From: Cupriavidus metallidurans CH34
Lineage (GTDB): Bacteria > Pseudomonadota > Gammaproteobacteria > Burkholderiales > Burkholderiaceae
NCBI RefSeq assembly: GCF_000196015.1
Contig: NC_007973.1
Location: forward strand, 1,984,001-2,048,000
DNA: 64,000 bases
Reading direction: 5' to 3'
The number at the start of each line of letters is the position of its first letter. Positions within the stretch are counted from its first letter, which is position 1. Below, in pieces: positions 55,178 to 64,000 of this stretch. A model generated the notes under the pieces. The model did no database searches, had not been told where the DNA came from, and saw nothing but the letters and a program-made list of their open reading frames with translations. Position numbers and translations under genes: made by a program.

Positions 55178-56785
55178 ATGAGCACGACTGTCTCGCCTTC
55201 GACATCCCCGGACCCCGACGCGACGCCGGACCGCATCGCGCTGGATCCCGCCGGCACGGACGTTACGCCGCTTTACGACCTGACGACGATCCGTCGCGTG
55301 GAGCACGCCGGGCTGGCCGCGACCCCGCCTTTCACGTTGATGTCCCGCGCGGGCGCTGCGGCAGCGGACTGGCTGCACGCATGGGTGCCGAATGGCCGCA
55401 TCCTCTGCCTGGCTGGCCCTGGCAACAACGGCGGCGACGCGCTGGTCGCCGCCCTGCGCCTGCATCAGCGCGGACGGCTCGTGGAAACCTGGCTGATCGG
55501 CGAAGCCGACCTGCTGCCCGCCGATGCGGCCCGCGCCTGGCTCGAGGCCCGCGCCGCCGGCGTGCCGCTCCTGGCGCTGCCCAACGATGCCGATACCGGG
55601 ATTCCTCCCTGGCCGAATGGATGCGCGGCAATCGTTGATGGATTGCTGGGGATCGGACTCAACCGTGCGGCCGACGGCAATATGGCGCGTTGGATTGATC
55701 ATCTCAATAACTCGCACCTGCCGGTATTCTCGCTCGATATCCCGAGCGGATTGTTCGCCGACACCGGCGCCGGCAACCCGGCGGTCCGGGCACAACGCAC
55801 GCTGACGTTCCTGGCTGCCAAGCCGGGCCTGCTGACCCTGGATGGCCGCGATTGCGCTGGCGAGGTCGATATCGCACCACTCGGGCTCGACTATCCGCCA
55901 GCCGAACATCCCGTGGCGGTGGTCAATCAGCCGCCGGGTTTTTCCCATTCGCTGCCGCGACGTGAGCACGCGGATAACAAAGGCAGCTTCGGCAGCCTGG
56001 CAGTGATCGGTGGCAGCCATGGAATGACCGGGGCCCCATTGCTTGGCGCGCGCGCCGCCCTATATCTGGGCGCCGGTCGTGTCCATGTGGGATTCCTCGC
56101 GCAACCGGCACCCGCCATCGACCCGGTCCATCCGGAGTTGATGCTGCACGCCGTGACGGAGCTTTCGCCCGGCGCGATGTCCGCCTACGTGGTCGGCCCC
56201 GGGATGGGCACGGGTGCCTCCGCGCGCAAGCAACTGACGCAATTGATCGATATCTGCGCCAACGCGGCGACAGCCGCACCGCTGGTGCTCGATGCGGATG
56301 CGCTCAACCTGCTGGCTACCGATGGCACGCTGGCCCAGCAACTTGTCGAAAGCGGCGTGGCACACGTGATGACGCCCCACCCGCTTGAGGCCGCGCGACT
56401 GCTGGGCAGCACCGTGGCCGATATCCAGCGCAACCGGCTGGCGGCCGCCACCGCGCTGGCCACGCGGTGGCAGGCCACGATCGTACTCAAGGGCTCCGGG
56501 AGCGTGATCGCGTCCCCAGACGGCGCGCCGCCCGCGATCAATCCAACCGGCAATGCCGCGCTCTCCACCGCGGGCACCGGTGATGTCCTGGCCGGAATGA
56601 TCGGCGCCCTGATCGCCCAGGGCATGCCGATCGTCGCAGCCGCGCGCGCGGCGGTCTGGATTCACGGCCGCGCCGCCGACAGGCTAGTAGCGTCGGGCAC
56701 GGGCCCGGCTGGCATGACTGCCAGCGAGCTCTATCTTCCCGCCCGGGATATTTTCAACGCGTTGCTGCGCGGTGGCGGCGCGTGA
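55178..56785 (+). CDS. nnr: Bifunctional NAD(P)H-hydrate epimerase / ADP-dependent dehydratase
   Basis: Repairs hydrated NADH and NADPH. The N-terminal YjeF-type epimerase domain (to about 230) has AGPGNNGGDALVAAL near 80-94. The C-terminal ribokinase-like dehydratase domain begins near GSFGSLAVIGGSHGMTGA, and has GPGMGTG and the GTGDVLAGMIGAL motif near 466-478. At 535 residues it is the full fusion. Start ATG 55178 is 8 bp from the preceding stop, so it is probably read through from the dehydrogenase gene. Confidence 0.95.
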   Translation: MSTTVSPSTSPDPDATPDRIALDPAGTDVTPLYDLTTIRRVEHAGLAATPPFTLMSRAGAAAADWLHAWVPNGRILCLAGPGNNGGDALVAALRLHQRGRLVETWLIGEADLLPADAARAWLEARAAGVPLLALPNDADTGIPPWPNGCAAIVDGLLGIGLNRAADGNMARWIDHLNNSHLPVFSLDIPSGLFADTGAGNPAVRAQRTLTFLAAKPGLLTLDGRDCAGEVDIAPLGLDYPPAEHPVAVVNQPPGFSHSLPRREHADNKGSFGSLAVIGGSHGMTGAPLLGARAALYLGAGRVHVGFLAQPAPAIDPVHPELMLHAVTELSPGAMSAYVVGPGMGTGASARKQLTQLIDICANAATAAPLVLDADALNLLATDGTLAQQLVESGVAHVMTPHPLEAARLLGSTVADIQRNRLAAATALATRWQATIVLKGSGSVIASPDGAPPAINPTGNAALSTAGTGDVLAGMIGALIAQGMPIVAAARAAVWIHGRAADRLVASGTGPAGMTASELYLPARDIFNALLRGGGA

Positions 56786-57065
56786 CGTCCCGCCAACGCC
56801 ACCAACAATGCCGCGCGAATCACGCCAGACGCCGTCCAGGTGATCTCAGGTGATGCGCGCGGCGCGGCACGCGTCGGACAATTGCCGATAGGGGGCGTTG
56901 GCACCCTCTGCTAAGGTAACGACATCCCGACGTCGGAAACCGTCAATCCCGCAAGCCTCGTTACTTTTTGCTGCCACTTCCGGAATTTGCGATCACATTC
57001 TGACGATATACTTGCTGGCGCCTGCCTCGTGCGGGCGTTCGTGCCCGATTTCCCCCCAAGAACGA

Positions 57066-58691
57066 ATGCCGACTGACCTCCAAGCCTGGAACGCCCTTCG
57101 CCAACACCATGACGTCGTCCGCGAGACGCCGATGCAGCAGTGGTTCGCCGAAGCCGGGGCTGCCCAACGGGTCGATGCCTTCTCGCTGGAAGCCTCTGGC
57201 CTGTATCTGGATTACTCGAAGAACCGCATCACCGGCGAGACCCTTGCGCTGCTGATGAAGCTTGCCGAGGAAGCCGGCGTGCCGGCGCGCCGCGACGCCA
57301 TGTTCGCTGGCGAACATATCAACGCCACCGAAGATCGTGCCGCGTTGCACGTCGCGCTACGCGCCCTGCCCGACGCGCCGTTCAAGGTCGACGGCGCATC
57401 GGTCATGCCCGCCATCCACGATGTACTCCGCCGGATGCGCGAGTTTGCCGGCCGCGTGCGCAGTGGCGTTTGGACCGGCTCCACGGGCCAGGGGATCACC
57501 GACATTGTCAACATCGGCATCGGCGGCTCTGACCTGGGCCCGCGCATGGTATGCCGCGCCCTGGCGCATCTGGCCGACCCGCGCGGACCGCGTGTGCACT
57601 TCGTTTCGAATGTGGATGGCACCGAGCTTGCCGAAACGCTCCAGCGCCTGGATCCAGCACGCACGCTAGCGATCGTCTGTTCGAAGACGTTCACCACGCT
57701 CGAAACCATGGCCAACGCCTGCAGCATGCGGGACTGGTTCCTGCGCCACGGCGTGGCCGAGAATCAGCTCGCGCGGCACTTCGTCGCCGTGTCGACCAAT
57801 CGCGACGCGGTGGTCGATTTCGGCATCGACCCGAACAACATGTTCGAGTTCTGGGATTGGATCGGTGGCCGGTTCTCGCTGTGGTCGTCGGTCGGCCTGT
57901 CGATTGCGCTGGCCGTCGGCTTCGACGCCTTCGAGGACCTGCTGCTCGGGGCCCGCGCGATGGACGATCATTTCCGCACTGCACCGCTCGCCCAAAACAT
58001 GCCGGTGGTGATGGCGATGCTGGGCATCTGGTATCGCAATTTCCACGACATGCCGACGAGCTGCATGGCGCCCTATTCGACCTCGCTCGAACTGTTTCCG
58101 GCGTTCCTCCAGCAACTCGAGATGGAGAGCAACGGCAAGTCGGTCCAGCTCGATGGCCGTCCGGTGGACGCGGATACCGCGCCAGTGGTCTGGGGCACGG
58201 CTGGCACCAACGGCCAGCACGCCTACTTCCAGATGATCCACCAGGGCTCACAGATCGTGCCGGTCGATTTCGTCGCGCCGCTGGTGCCGCCGCGCGAACT
58301 GCCGGGACATCACGTCAAGCTGCTGGCCAACTGCTTTGCACAGGCCGAGGCATTGATGCGCGGACGCAGTGCGGAAGAACTCCAAGCGGCCGGCGTCGAC
58401 GCAGCACGCATTCCGCATATGGTGTTCGAGGGCAACCGCCCCAGCAACATGCTGCTGATGGAAAACCTGACGCCGCACGTGCTGGGCGCGCTGATCGCGC
58501 TCTATGAGCACCGCACCTTCGTGCAGGGCATCGTCTGGAACATCAATTCGTTCGATCAGTGGGGCGTGGAGCTCGGCAAGATCCTGGCGCGCCCGATCGA
58601 GGCCGAACTCAGTGGCAATGCCACGGAAGCCCACGATGCATCGACCGCCGCGCTGATCGCGCGGGCACGCCGCTCACTGGCGCGCAGTTAA
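57066..58691 (+). CDS. pgi: Glucose-6-phosphate isomerase
   Basis: Interconverts glucose 6-phosphate and fructose 6-phosphate. Motifs: [13 protein letters not shown] near 148-160, [12 protein letters not shown], the active-site region [12 protein letters not shown] and, near the C-terminus, VFEGNRPSN and GVELGKIL. The length of 541 residues is standard. ATG 57066 gives a typical N-terminus ([14 protein letters not shown]); a longer frame upstream is unlikely. The 280-bp gap before it holds no other gene that I can see. Confidence 0.97.
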   Translation: MPTDLQAWNALRQHHDVVRETPMQQWFAEAGAAQRVDAFSLEASGLYLDYSKNRITGETLALLMKLAEEAGVPARRDAMFAGEHINATEDRAALHVALRALPDAPFKVDGASVMPAIHDVLRRMREFAGRVRSGVWTGSTGQGITDIVNIGIGGSDLGPRMVCRALAHLADPRGPRVHFVSNVDGTELAETLQRLDPARTLAIVCSKTFTTLETMANACSMRDWFLRHGVAENQLARHFVAVSTNRDAVVDFGIDPNNMFEFWDWIGGRFSLWSSVGLSIALAVGFDAFEDLLLGARAMDDHFRTAPLAQNMPVVMAMLGIWYRNFHDMPTSCMAPYSTSLELFPAFLQQLEMESNGKSVQLDGRPVDADTAPVVWGTAGTNGQHAYFQMIHQGSQIVPVDFVAPLVPPRELPGHHVKLLANCFAQAEALMRGRSAEELQAAGVDAARIPHMVFEGNRPSNMLLMENLTPHVLGALIALYEHRTFVQGIVWNINSFDQWGVELGKILARPIEAELSGNATEAHDASTAALIARARRSLARS

Positions 58692-58706
58692 CCCCGTCGA
58701 CACCGC

Positions 58707-59405
58707 TCAGACGCCCACATCCATGAACTCATCGCTGGCTACACGGCCAGCCTCGATCGTCAGGATGCGGCCGCATCGCGCCGCCACCGAACGGTCGTGC
58801 GTGACCAGCACGAGTGTCGATCCCGCATCGCGATTGAGCTCGAACATCAGCGCGATGACCGCCTCGCCCGTGGCGGTGTCCAGACTTCCGGTCGGCTCGT
58901 CCGCAAACAAAATATCGGGCCGCGCAACGAAGGCGCGCGCCAACGCCACACGCTGCTGCTCGCCGCCGGAAAGCGTGCGTGGATAATGGGACAGCCGCTG
59001 ACCGAGCCCAACTCGCTCCAGCATGTCGACGGCCCGCTCGCGCACGTGATCGGTCTCGCCACGCAACTCGAGCGGAAGCATTACGTTCTCCAGCGCGGTC
59101 AGATGGCCGACCAGCTGGAACGACTGAAACACGAAGCCAACGTGACGCCCGCGCAGCGCGGCACGCTGGTCTTCATCGAGCCGGAACAGATCCTGACCAT
59201 GGAGCCGGACCGATCCCGTGCTCGGCAGATCGAGCCCGGCAAGCAGGCCAAGTAGCGTGGACTTGCCCGACCCAGACGCCCCGACAATGGCCAACGTTTC
59301 ACCCGCTGTGACGGAAAACGTTACGTCGTGCAAAATCGTCAGCGAACCGGTCGTATCGGCTACGGTCTTTCCTAATGACTCGACGGCAAGAATGGACGTG
59401 GACAT
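58707..59405 (-). CDS. ABC transporter ATP-binding protein (LolD/YbbA type)
   Basis: A 232-residue ATPase: Walker [11 protein letters not shown]-loop VFQSFQL, signature LSGGEQQR, Walker [13 protein letters not shown] and a switch His in VTHDRSVA. It is the MacB/LolD group. In E. coli the equivalent YbbA is divergent from tesA and paired with permease YbbP; no permease gene follows here, as pgi converges directly. The start ATG at 59405-59403 overlaps the tesA ATG. Confidence 0.93.
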   Translation of the reverse strand: MSTSILAVESLGKTVADTTGSLTILHDVTFSVTAGETLAIVGASGSGKSTLLGLLAGLDLPSTGSVRLHGQDLFRLDEDQRAALRGRHVGFVFQSFQLVGHLTALENVMLPLELRGETDHVRERAVDMLERVGLGQRLSHYPRTLSGGEQQRVALARAFVARPDILFADEPTGSLDTATGEAVIALMFELNRDAGSTLVLVTHDRSVAARCGRILTIEAGRVASDEFMDVGV

Positions 59406-60072
59406 GCGAGAGAGGATGACAAACAGTAGGCGCCGGCAATGGCTGGCGGCGTTGGGTATCACACTGGCAACTGCCGTCATGACGGCAGTGCCGGCGCACG
59501 CGCAATCTGGCAACAAGCCCGCGCTGCTGGTACTGGGCGACAGCCTGTCCGCGGAGTACGGCATTGCACGCGGCACTGGCTGGGTCAGCCTGCTGCAGGA
59601 CCGCCTGAGCAAGGAGCGGTTCGATTATAGCGTCGTCAACGCGAGCATCAGTGGCGAGACCACAATCGGTGGCAAAACTCGCCTGCCTGACCTGCTCAAG
59701 CGACACAAGCCGGCGGTGGTAATCGTCGAGCTGGGTGCCAACGACGCCCTGCGCGGCTTCCCGTTGCAGACCACCGAGGCCAATCTGAGAACGATCGTCA
59801 GCGATGCCCAGCGAGCTGGTGCCACTGTGCTGCTCGTGGGAATGCGAATCCCGCCGAACTATGGTCAGGATTACACCGAGCGATTCTTCGCACTCTACAG
59901 CAAGCTGGCCAAGGAAAAACGGGCCGCGCTGGTGCCCTTCCTGCTGGACAACGTGATCTCGCGTCCCGAATGGTTCCAGACCGATCGGATTCATCCGACC
60001 TCCGCTGCACAGCCCACGTTGCTGGACAATGTCTGGTCGCAGTTGAAACCGTTGTTGAAAAAGGCGGCGTAG
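59404..60072 (+). CDS. tesA: Multifunctional esterase TesA (acyl-CoA thioesterase I / lysophospholipase)
   Basis: A secreted SGNH hydrolase of 222 residues. There is an N-terminal signal (cleavage after AHA near residue 33), block I GDSLSAEYG with nucleophile Ser, block III ELGANDALRG, and DRIHP near the C-terminus with the Asp-His pair. Two starts are possible: ATG 59404, which overlaps the ATG of the divergent ABC gene, and ATG 59416, next to a purine run. A terminator follows about 80 bp past the stop. Confidence 0.93.
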   Translation: MRERMTNSRRRQWLAALGITLATAVMTAVPAHAQSGNKPALLVLGDSLSAEYGIARGTGWVSLLQDRLSKERFDYSVVNASISGETTIGGKTRLPDLLKRHKPAVVIVELGANDALRGFPLQTTEANLRTIVSDAQRAGATVLLVGMRIPPNYGQDYTERFFALYSKLAKEKRAALVPFLLDNVISRPEWFQTDRIHPTSAAQPTLLDNVWSQLKPLLKKAA

Positions 60073-60151
60073 GCATCGGACCTTAGGCCGAGCTGGACTT
60101 CCCGGTCCGCACCACGGCATCCCGAGCTGATCGGCAAGACCACATGCAAAA

Positions 60152-60183
60152 AAGCCCCTGCAGGCTCGCAACCGCAGGGGCTT
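60152..60183. terminator. Bidirectional terminator between tesA and ppiD
   Basis: 10-bp stem AAGCCCCTGC (60152-60161)/GCAGGGGCTT (60174-60183) with a 12-base loop. On the minus strand six T follow, serving ppiD; the plus strand has a weaker TTCTTT tail for tesA. Confidence 0.9.
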
Positions 60184-60207
60184 CTTTACATCGCAGGTGA
60201 CGTCGCG

Positions 60208-62151
60208 TCAGTGTGCAGCAGGTGCGCTCGCTGCCGCGTCGTCCGTCTTGGCCGGATGCAGGATCTTCACCTTCGCACCGGCCTTGAGCACGTCATAGAA
60301 CGCTGCCAGTTCCGTCTGGCCGGCCATCTGGCCCAGTTGCTGCGCGTCAGCCTCACGCTGGTTTGCGTTGGCCTGCGGCGGCGTGCCAACCTTGGCGATA
60401 CGGTAGATCGCGTACCCATCCGCGCCGAGGTCCACACCCACGAGCGAAGGCAGCTTCGAGGCATCGGCACGCATGATCGAATCGACAGCCTTCGGCGACA
60501 CGCCATCAGCCTTGGCACGCGACACGGTCACCATCGAGCCGAAGCCATCAGCGCTGCCGCTCTTCTTCAAGGCATCAAGACGGGCTTCGCCATCCTTGCG
60601 TGCCAGTTCCGCCGCCTGCTGTGCGACGTAGGCCTGACGCACCAGCGCCTCTACCTCTTCGAACTTGCGCGCGGCGGCCGGGCGATAGTCGACGATGCGC
60701 GCCGACACCAGCGTAGTCGGGCCGACTTGCACGGCTTCCGTATTGCGCTTGTTCTTGATGGCGTCATCGCTGAACAGCGCCTTGAGCACCTTCTCGTTAT
60801 TGAGCGGGTTGTCCTTGCCCAACACCGGATTCGGCGTACGCGTGACATTGTCCGCAGTCTGGATCGTCAGCTTGAACTTGTCGGCGGCGGGCTTGAGGCT
60901 CTCGGACTGCTCGTACACCATGTTGCCGAACGCATCGGCCTGCTCGGTATACGCCTTCGCGGCAAGCTGCTTCTTGAGTTCGATCTCGAGTTCGGGACGC
61001 ACTGCCTCGAGCGGCTCGGTCGCTGCCGGCTTGATACCCGTCAGCTTGATGATGTGATAGCCGTAATCGGTTTCCACAACATCGCTGATCTGGCCATCCT
61101 TGAGCGCAAACATCGCGTCTTCAAACGGCTTGACCAGGGCACCACGACCCATGAAGCCGAGGTCGCCGCCCTTCTCCGCCGAACCAGGATCCTGCGAGTT
61201 CTTCTTCGCAACATCGGCGAACGTGTCTGGATGCTTGCGCAGGTCCTCCAGCAGCTTCTCGGCCTTCTCCTTGGCGGCCTTGCGGTCTGCCTCCTTGCCA
61301 TCCTTCGGCGCGGCGATCAGGATGTGGCTGGCGCGACGTTGCTCGTCAGTATGGAAACGTTGTATGTTGCTGTCGTAATACGACTTCAACTGATCGGGGG
61401 TGATCGTCTGGCTGGCAGCCAGGGCATCACCCGACAGCACCAGATACTCGACCTTGGCCTGCTCGGGCATCGTGTACGCTGCCAGATGGGACTCGTAGTA
61501 GGCCTTCAGCGCGGCGGCGTCCGGCGTCACCTTGGCCGTGAAATCGGCCGGCTTGATCACGATGGCCTGCACATCACGCTGCTGGTCGCGAATCGCGATC
61601 AGGCGATCGAGCAGCGACTTCGGCACGAAAGCTGTCGTACCGATGGCACCACCCAGTTGCTGCGTGGAGAGTTCGAAACGCATCCGTGCGTCGAGCTGCT
61701 CGGGCGTCATACCTTGCGCCGCCAGCAGCTGCACGTAGGCCTTCTCGTCGAACTTGCCGTCCGCCGTGCGAAGCTGGGCGATGGCGGGAATGCTCTGGAT
61801 CGCAGCAGCGATCTGCGCATCGGAAACCGTCAGGTGCTTCTTCTGAGTGGCTTCCGAAATAACACGCTGCTGGATCAACTGGTCCAGCACGGCCTGCCGC
61901 GCGGCAGGGCCTTCGAACATGCGCGGATCGTAGTTGTTGCCCAGCATCTGGCGCATCCGTTCGCTCTGGTCGCGCACCACATTGTCGACTTCCTGCACGG
62001 TGATGGCCCGGCCGTCGACCTTGGCAGCATCGTGCGAGCTGTCCATGAAGCGCGAATAGCTCTCCACGCCGAAGAATACGAACGACGGGAAGACAAGCAC
62101 CAGCAGCAGAAGGAGCATCAGGCGCCGGTTGTTGCGTACGAAATCAAGCAT
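60208..62151 (-). CDS. ppiD: Membrane-anchored periplasmic chaperone/peptidyl-prolyl isomerase PpiD (SurA-N domain)
   Basis: Anchored by one N-terminal helix (about 10-28), with a periplasmic part that helps newly exported proteins fold at the Sec exit. A SurA-type N-terminal chaperone region (to about 250) precedes a parvulin domain ([19 protein letters not shown] to [11 protein letters not shown], about 268-366), then a long helical C-terminal region. The 647 residues match PpiD. It lies downstream of lon and tRNA genes, its usual neighbourhood (hupB-ppiD-lon order in other species); hupB is not seen here. Confidence 0.94.
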   Translation of the reverse strand: MLDFVRNNRRLMLLLLLVLVFPSFVFFGVESYSRFMDSSHDAAKVDGRAITVQEVDNVVRDQSERMRQMLGNNYDPRMFEGPAARQAVLDQLIQQRVISEATQKKHLTVSDAQIAAAIQSIPAIAQLRTADGKFDEKAYVQLLAAQGMTPEQLDARMRFELSTQQLGGAIGTTAFVPKSLLDRLIAIRDQQRDVQAIVIKPADFTAKVTPDAAALKAYYESHLAAYTMPEQAKVEYLVLSGDALAASQTITPDQLKSYYDSNIQRFHTDEQRRASHILIAAPKDGKEADRKAAKEKAEKLLEDLRKHPDTFADVAKKNSQDPGSAEKGGDLGFMGRGALVKPFEDAMFALKDGQISDVVETDYGYHIIKLTGIKPAATEPLEAVRPELEIELKKQLAAKAYTEQADAFGNMVYEQSESLKPAADKFKLTIQTADNVTRTPNPVLGKDNPLNNEKVLKALFSDDAIKNKRNTEAVQVGPTTLVSARIVDYRPAAARKFEEVEALVRQAYVAQQAAELARKDGEARLDALKKSGSADGFGSMVTVSRAKADGVSPKAVDSIMRADASKLPSLVGVDLGADGYAIYRIAKVGTPPQANANQREADAQQLGQMAGQTELAAFYDVLKAGAKVKILHPAKTDDAAASAPAAH

Positions 62152-62362
62152 GCTGATCCGGTTAAAGGGGTGGCTCGAAAGTCAAACCTTGCGATTCTAT
62201 CAAAAGCGAGGAGTTGTACTGCTTGAATGTGCGTCGAGAGATCATGCGAAACCGCAATCTGTCGATCTTGCTGGAGTGGTCGCGCCAGCGAAGCGGAGGT
62301 CGCACAGGTGACTCGCCCCACTCCGATGCCAGAGGCCCGCCTGCAAGCCAGAATTGCGGACA

Positions 62363-62386
62363 CAAAAAAGCCCGCTGACGCGGGCT
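62363..62386 (-). terminator. Terminator of the tRNA-Val/tRNA-Asp transcript
   Basis: 7-bp stem AGCCCGC/GCGGGCT with a 4-base loop followed on the minus strand by six T, starting about 10 bases after the tRNA-Asp CCA end. Confidence 0.92.
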
Positions 62387-62394
62387 AATTTTGT

Positions 62395-62471
62395 TGGCGG
62401 AGTGGACGGGACTCGAACCCGCGACCCCCGGCGTGACAGGCCGGTATTCTAACCGACTGAACTACCACTCC
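62395..62471 (-). tRNA. tRNA-Asp (anticodon GTC)
   Basis: 77 bases including encoded CCA. The acceptor stem GGAGTGG/CCACTCC, D-loop AGTCGGTTAGAA, anticodon GTC within CCTGTCACG, and TTCGAGTC T-loop all fold normally. Confidence 0.97.
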
Positions 62472-62514
62472 GTGTCGGCCCCCCAATCAGTGGCAACGCA
62501 TCGCAATGGTGAAG

Positions 62515-62590
62515 TGGTGGGTGCTGAGGGGTTCGAACCCCCGACCTACGCCTTGTAAGGGCGCCGCTCTACCAGCTGAGCTAAGCACCC
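62515..62590 (-). tRNA. tRNA-Val (anticodon TAC)
   Basis: 76 bases including encoded CCA. Acceptor GGGTGCT/AGCACCC, D-arm GCTCAGCTGGTAGAGC, anticodon TAC in CCTTACAAG, and T-loop TTCGAAC are all present. It lies 43 bp upstream of tRNA-Asp on the same strand. Confidence 0.97.
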
Positions 62591-62686
62591 ACTAGACCAT
62601 CGCAAGCTGCCGCCTGCAGGGTAATCTCGCTTCGCACGATTCGGCGGTTACTGCTTCGTTGCCGCTGTTTGCGTTGCGAGGCCGCG

Positions 62687-62716
62687 ATTGTAATACGAGA
62701 CTTTTCGATTTGCCAA
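62687..62716 (-). promoter_or_regulatory. Promoter of the tRNA-Val/tRNA-Asp operon
   Basis: On the minus strand TTGGCA (62716-62711) and TACAAT (62692-62687) with an 18-bp spacer, close to sigma-70 consensus. It lies about 100 bp ahead of tRNA-Val and below the lon terminator. Confidence 0.65.
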
Positions 62717-62778
62717 GCATTGATTGCAACAATCTTCTGCGCACCGCAAGGCACACGGTGCCGCGGGCATTGCGCAAA

Positions 62779-62810
62779 CAAAAACGCCGCAGGTTTGACC
62801 CTGCGGCGTT
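62779..62810 (-). terminator. Terminator of lon
   Basis: 11-bp stem AACGCCGCAGG (62783-62793)/CCTGCGGCGTT (62800-62810) with T5 on the minus strand, about 35 bases after the lon stop. Confidence 0.92.
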
Positions 62811-62843
62811 CCTAACTACATCTCAGACTGACGTGTGCGTCGA

Positions 62844-64000
62844 TCAGTGATGGATACGCTCCACCTGGGACGCGGCCTTGTCCGCCACCTCGGCGGGCTT
62901 GGCATCTTCCTCAGGCAGCGGCTCGGGCTTTCGCTCGAGCGCCAGCTCCAGCACCCGGTCGATCCAGCGCACCGGCATGATCTCGATGGCGTTCTTCACG
63001 TTGTCCGGAATGTCAGCCAGATCCTTGACGTTCTCTTCGGGGATCAGCACCAGCTTGATACCGCCGCGATGGGCAGCCAGCAGCTTCTCCTTGAGACCGC
63101 CGATCGGCAGCACCTCTCCGCGCAGCGTGATTTCACCCGTCATCGCCACATCGGCACGCACCGGGATGCCAGTCAGCACCGACACTAGCGCGGTCGTCAT
63201 CGCGATACCGGCCGACGGACCATCCTTCGGCGTGGCGCCCTCGGGCACGTGGATGTGGATGTCGCGCTTCTCGAACATCTCATCCGCGATACCCAGACGA
63301 CGCGCCCGCGAACGCACCACCGAGCGCGCGGCTTCGACCGACTCCTTCATCACATCGCCGAGCGAACCGGTGCGCGTGATGTTGCCCTTGCCTGGCATGA
63401 TCGCGGCTTCAATCGTCAGCAGGTCGCCGCCGACTTCCGTCCACGCCAGACCCGTCACCTGACCCACCTGGTTTTCCTTGCCGGCTAAACCGAAGTCGTA
63501 CTTGCGCACGCCAAGGAATTTGTCCAGGTTCTCGGAATCCACCTTCACCGCCGTGGACTCCTTCTTCAGGAGCAGCATCTTCACAACCTTGCGAGCGATC
63601 TTCGACACTTCGCGTTCCAGCGAACGCACACCGGCTTCTCGCGTGTAGTAGCGGATGATGTCGCGGATTGCCGCTTCGGTCACCTCGATCTCGCCTTGCT
63701 TCAGGCCGTTGTTACGGATCTGCTTCGGTAACAGGTAGCGCGTAGCGATGTTGACCTTTTCGTCCTCCGTGTAGCCTGACAGGCGGATCACTTCCATCCG
63801 GTCCAGCAGCGGCGGCGGAATGTTCAGCGAGTTCGACGTCGCCACGAACATCACATCCGACAGGTCAAAGTCCACCTCGATGTAGTGGTCCTGGAACGTG
63901 TGGTTCTGTTCCGGGTCCAGCACCTCGAGCAGCGCCGACGAAGGATCGCCACGGAAATCCATGCCCATCTTGTCGATCTCGTCGAGCAGGAACAGCGGAT
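62844..64000 (-). CDS. lon: ATP-dependent protease Lon (5' part beyond window)
   Basis: The C-terminal 384 residues of the cytosolic AAA+ protease are visible. They begin just before Walker B ([11 protein letters not shown]), continue through the AAA lid and end with the protease domain: the Ser of the Ser-Lys dyad is in [12 protein letters not shown] and the Lys in [12 protein letters not shown]. The protein ends in VERIHH. Its N-terminal substrate-binding domain and Walker A lie beyond position 64000. Terminator just downstream. Confidence 0.97.
   Translation of the reverse strand, partial: PLFLLDEIDKMGMDFRGDPSSALLEVLDPEQNHTFQDHYIEVDFDLSDVMFVATSNSLNIPPPLLDRMEVIRLSGYTEDEKVNIATRYLLPKQIRNNGLKQGEIEVTEAAIRDIIRYYTREAGVRSLEREVSKIARKVVKMLLLKKESTAVKVDSENLDKFLGVRKYDFGLAGKENQVGQVTGLAWTEVGGDLLTIEAAIMPGKGNITRTGSLGDVMKESVEAARSVVRSRARRLGIADEMFEKRDIHIHVPEGATPKDGPSAGIAMTTALVSVLTGIPVRADVAMTGEITLRGEVLPIGGLKEKLLAAHRGGIKLVLIPEENVKDLADIPDNVKNAIEIMPVRWIDRVLELALERKPEPLPEEDAKPAEVADKAASQVERIHH

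Noticed and set aside
1..64000. CRISPR arrays, insertion sequences, prophage or toxin-antitoxin modules
   Set aside because: I looked for regularly spaced repeats, transposase or integrase motifs and paired small genes; none was found apart from the palindromic repeats reported.

Overview
The window is chromosomal DNA of a high-GC beta-proteobacterium, most likely Cupriavidus or a close relative in the Burkholderiaceae. This rests on codon use, on gene families and order (ygfZ-mltG-tmk, selO-msrB-yciB-bolA-PPIase, a Bug-type receptor, several Liv- and TRAP-type importers) and on recognisable tetronate-pathway genes. No species assignment was possible without a database. I see no insertion sequence, prophage, integrase, CRISPR array or replication origin.

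Layout. 0-4.5 kb: housekeeping genes (3' part of tmk, mltG, ygfZ, a DUF4936 gene, an NRDE-family gene, a GNAT acetyltransferase). 4.6-11.6 kb: a FadR-type regulator and a complete set for L-threonate/D-erythronate catabolism: two dehydrogenases (ltnD, denD), a shared DUF1537 kinase (otnK), decarboxylase (otnC), isomerase (otnI) and an MFS importer. 11.7-16 kb: mixed accessory genes (thioesterase, Bug receptor, two alpha/beta hydrolases, a macrodomain protein). 16-27.5 kb: a long minus-strand block for acyl-CoA breakdown and linked oxidoreductions (SDRs, GST, class II aldolase-like protein, NADP oxidoreductase, PaaI thioesterase, acyl-CoA dehydrogenase, thiolase, FadB-like fusion), with a nicotinamidase between the last two. 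28-30.1 kb: an amino-acid permease and two small uncharacterised membrane-protein genes. 30.5-37.4 kb: acyl-CoA ligase plus livKHMGF. 37.8-42.1 kb: selO, msrB, yciB, bolA, a periplasmic peptidyl-prolyl isomerase and an orphan. 42.2-47.1 kb: purL and a winged-helix regulator. 47.4-55.2 kb: a diguanylate cyclase, then amidase, a TRAP importer and a DadA-like dehydrogenase. 55.2-64 kb: nnr, pgi, a divergent ABC ATPase/tesA pair, ppiD, tRNA-Asp, tRNA-Val and the 3' part of lon.

How the parts work together. In the tetronate cluster, two C2-specific dehydrogenases feed one kinase-decarboxylase-isomerase line ending in dihydroxyacetone phosphate. The acyl-CoA ligase/liv unit and the beta-oxidation block share an operator-like sequence near their start points (27633-27648, 37411-37425), and a third copy lies upstream of an alpha/beta hydrolase (14327-14338), suggesting one acyl-CoA-responsive regulon.

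The most interesting signal is in the liv importer. LivF has Arg in place of the Walker A Lys, and LivG has Ala for the signature-motif Gly. In an ABC heterodimer these two changes fall in the same composite ATP site, while the other site is canonical. Other points: a family of GGGAGAGGG-type palindromic repeats at four places, strong hairpins just after two binding-protein genes, a 46-residue membrane protein with a good ribosome binding site, an OtnC lacking canonical class II aldolase residues, and tesA and its divergent neighbour with overlapping start codons. I did not find a wholly novel multi-gene system.
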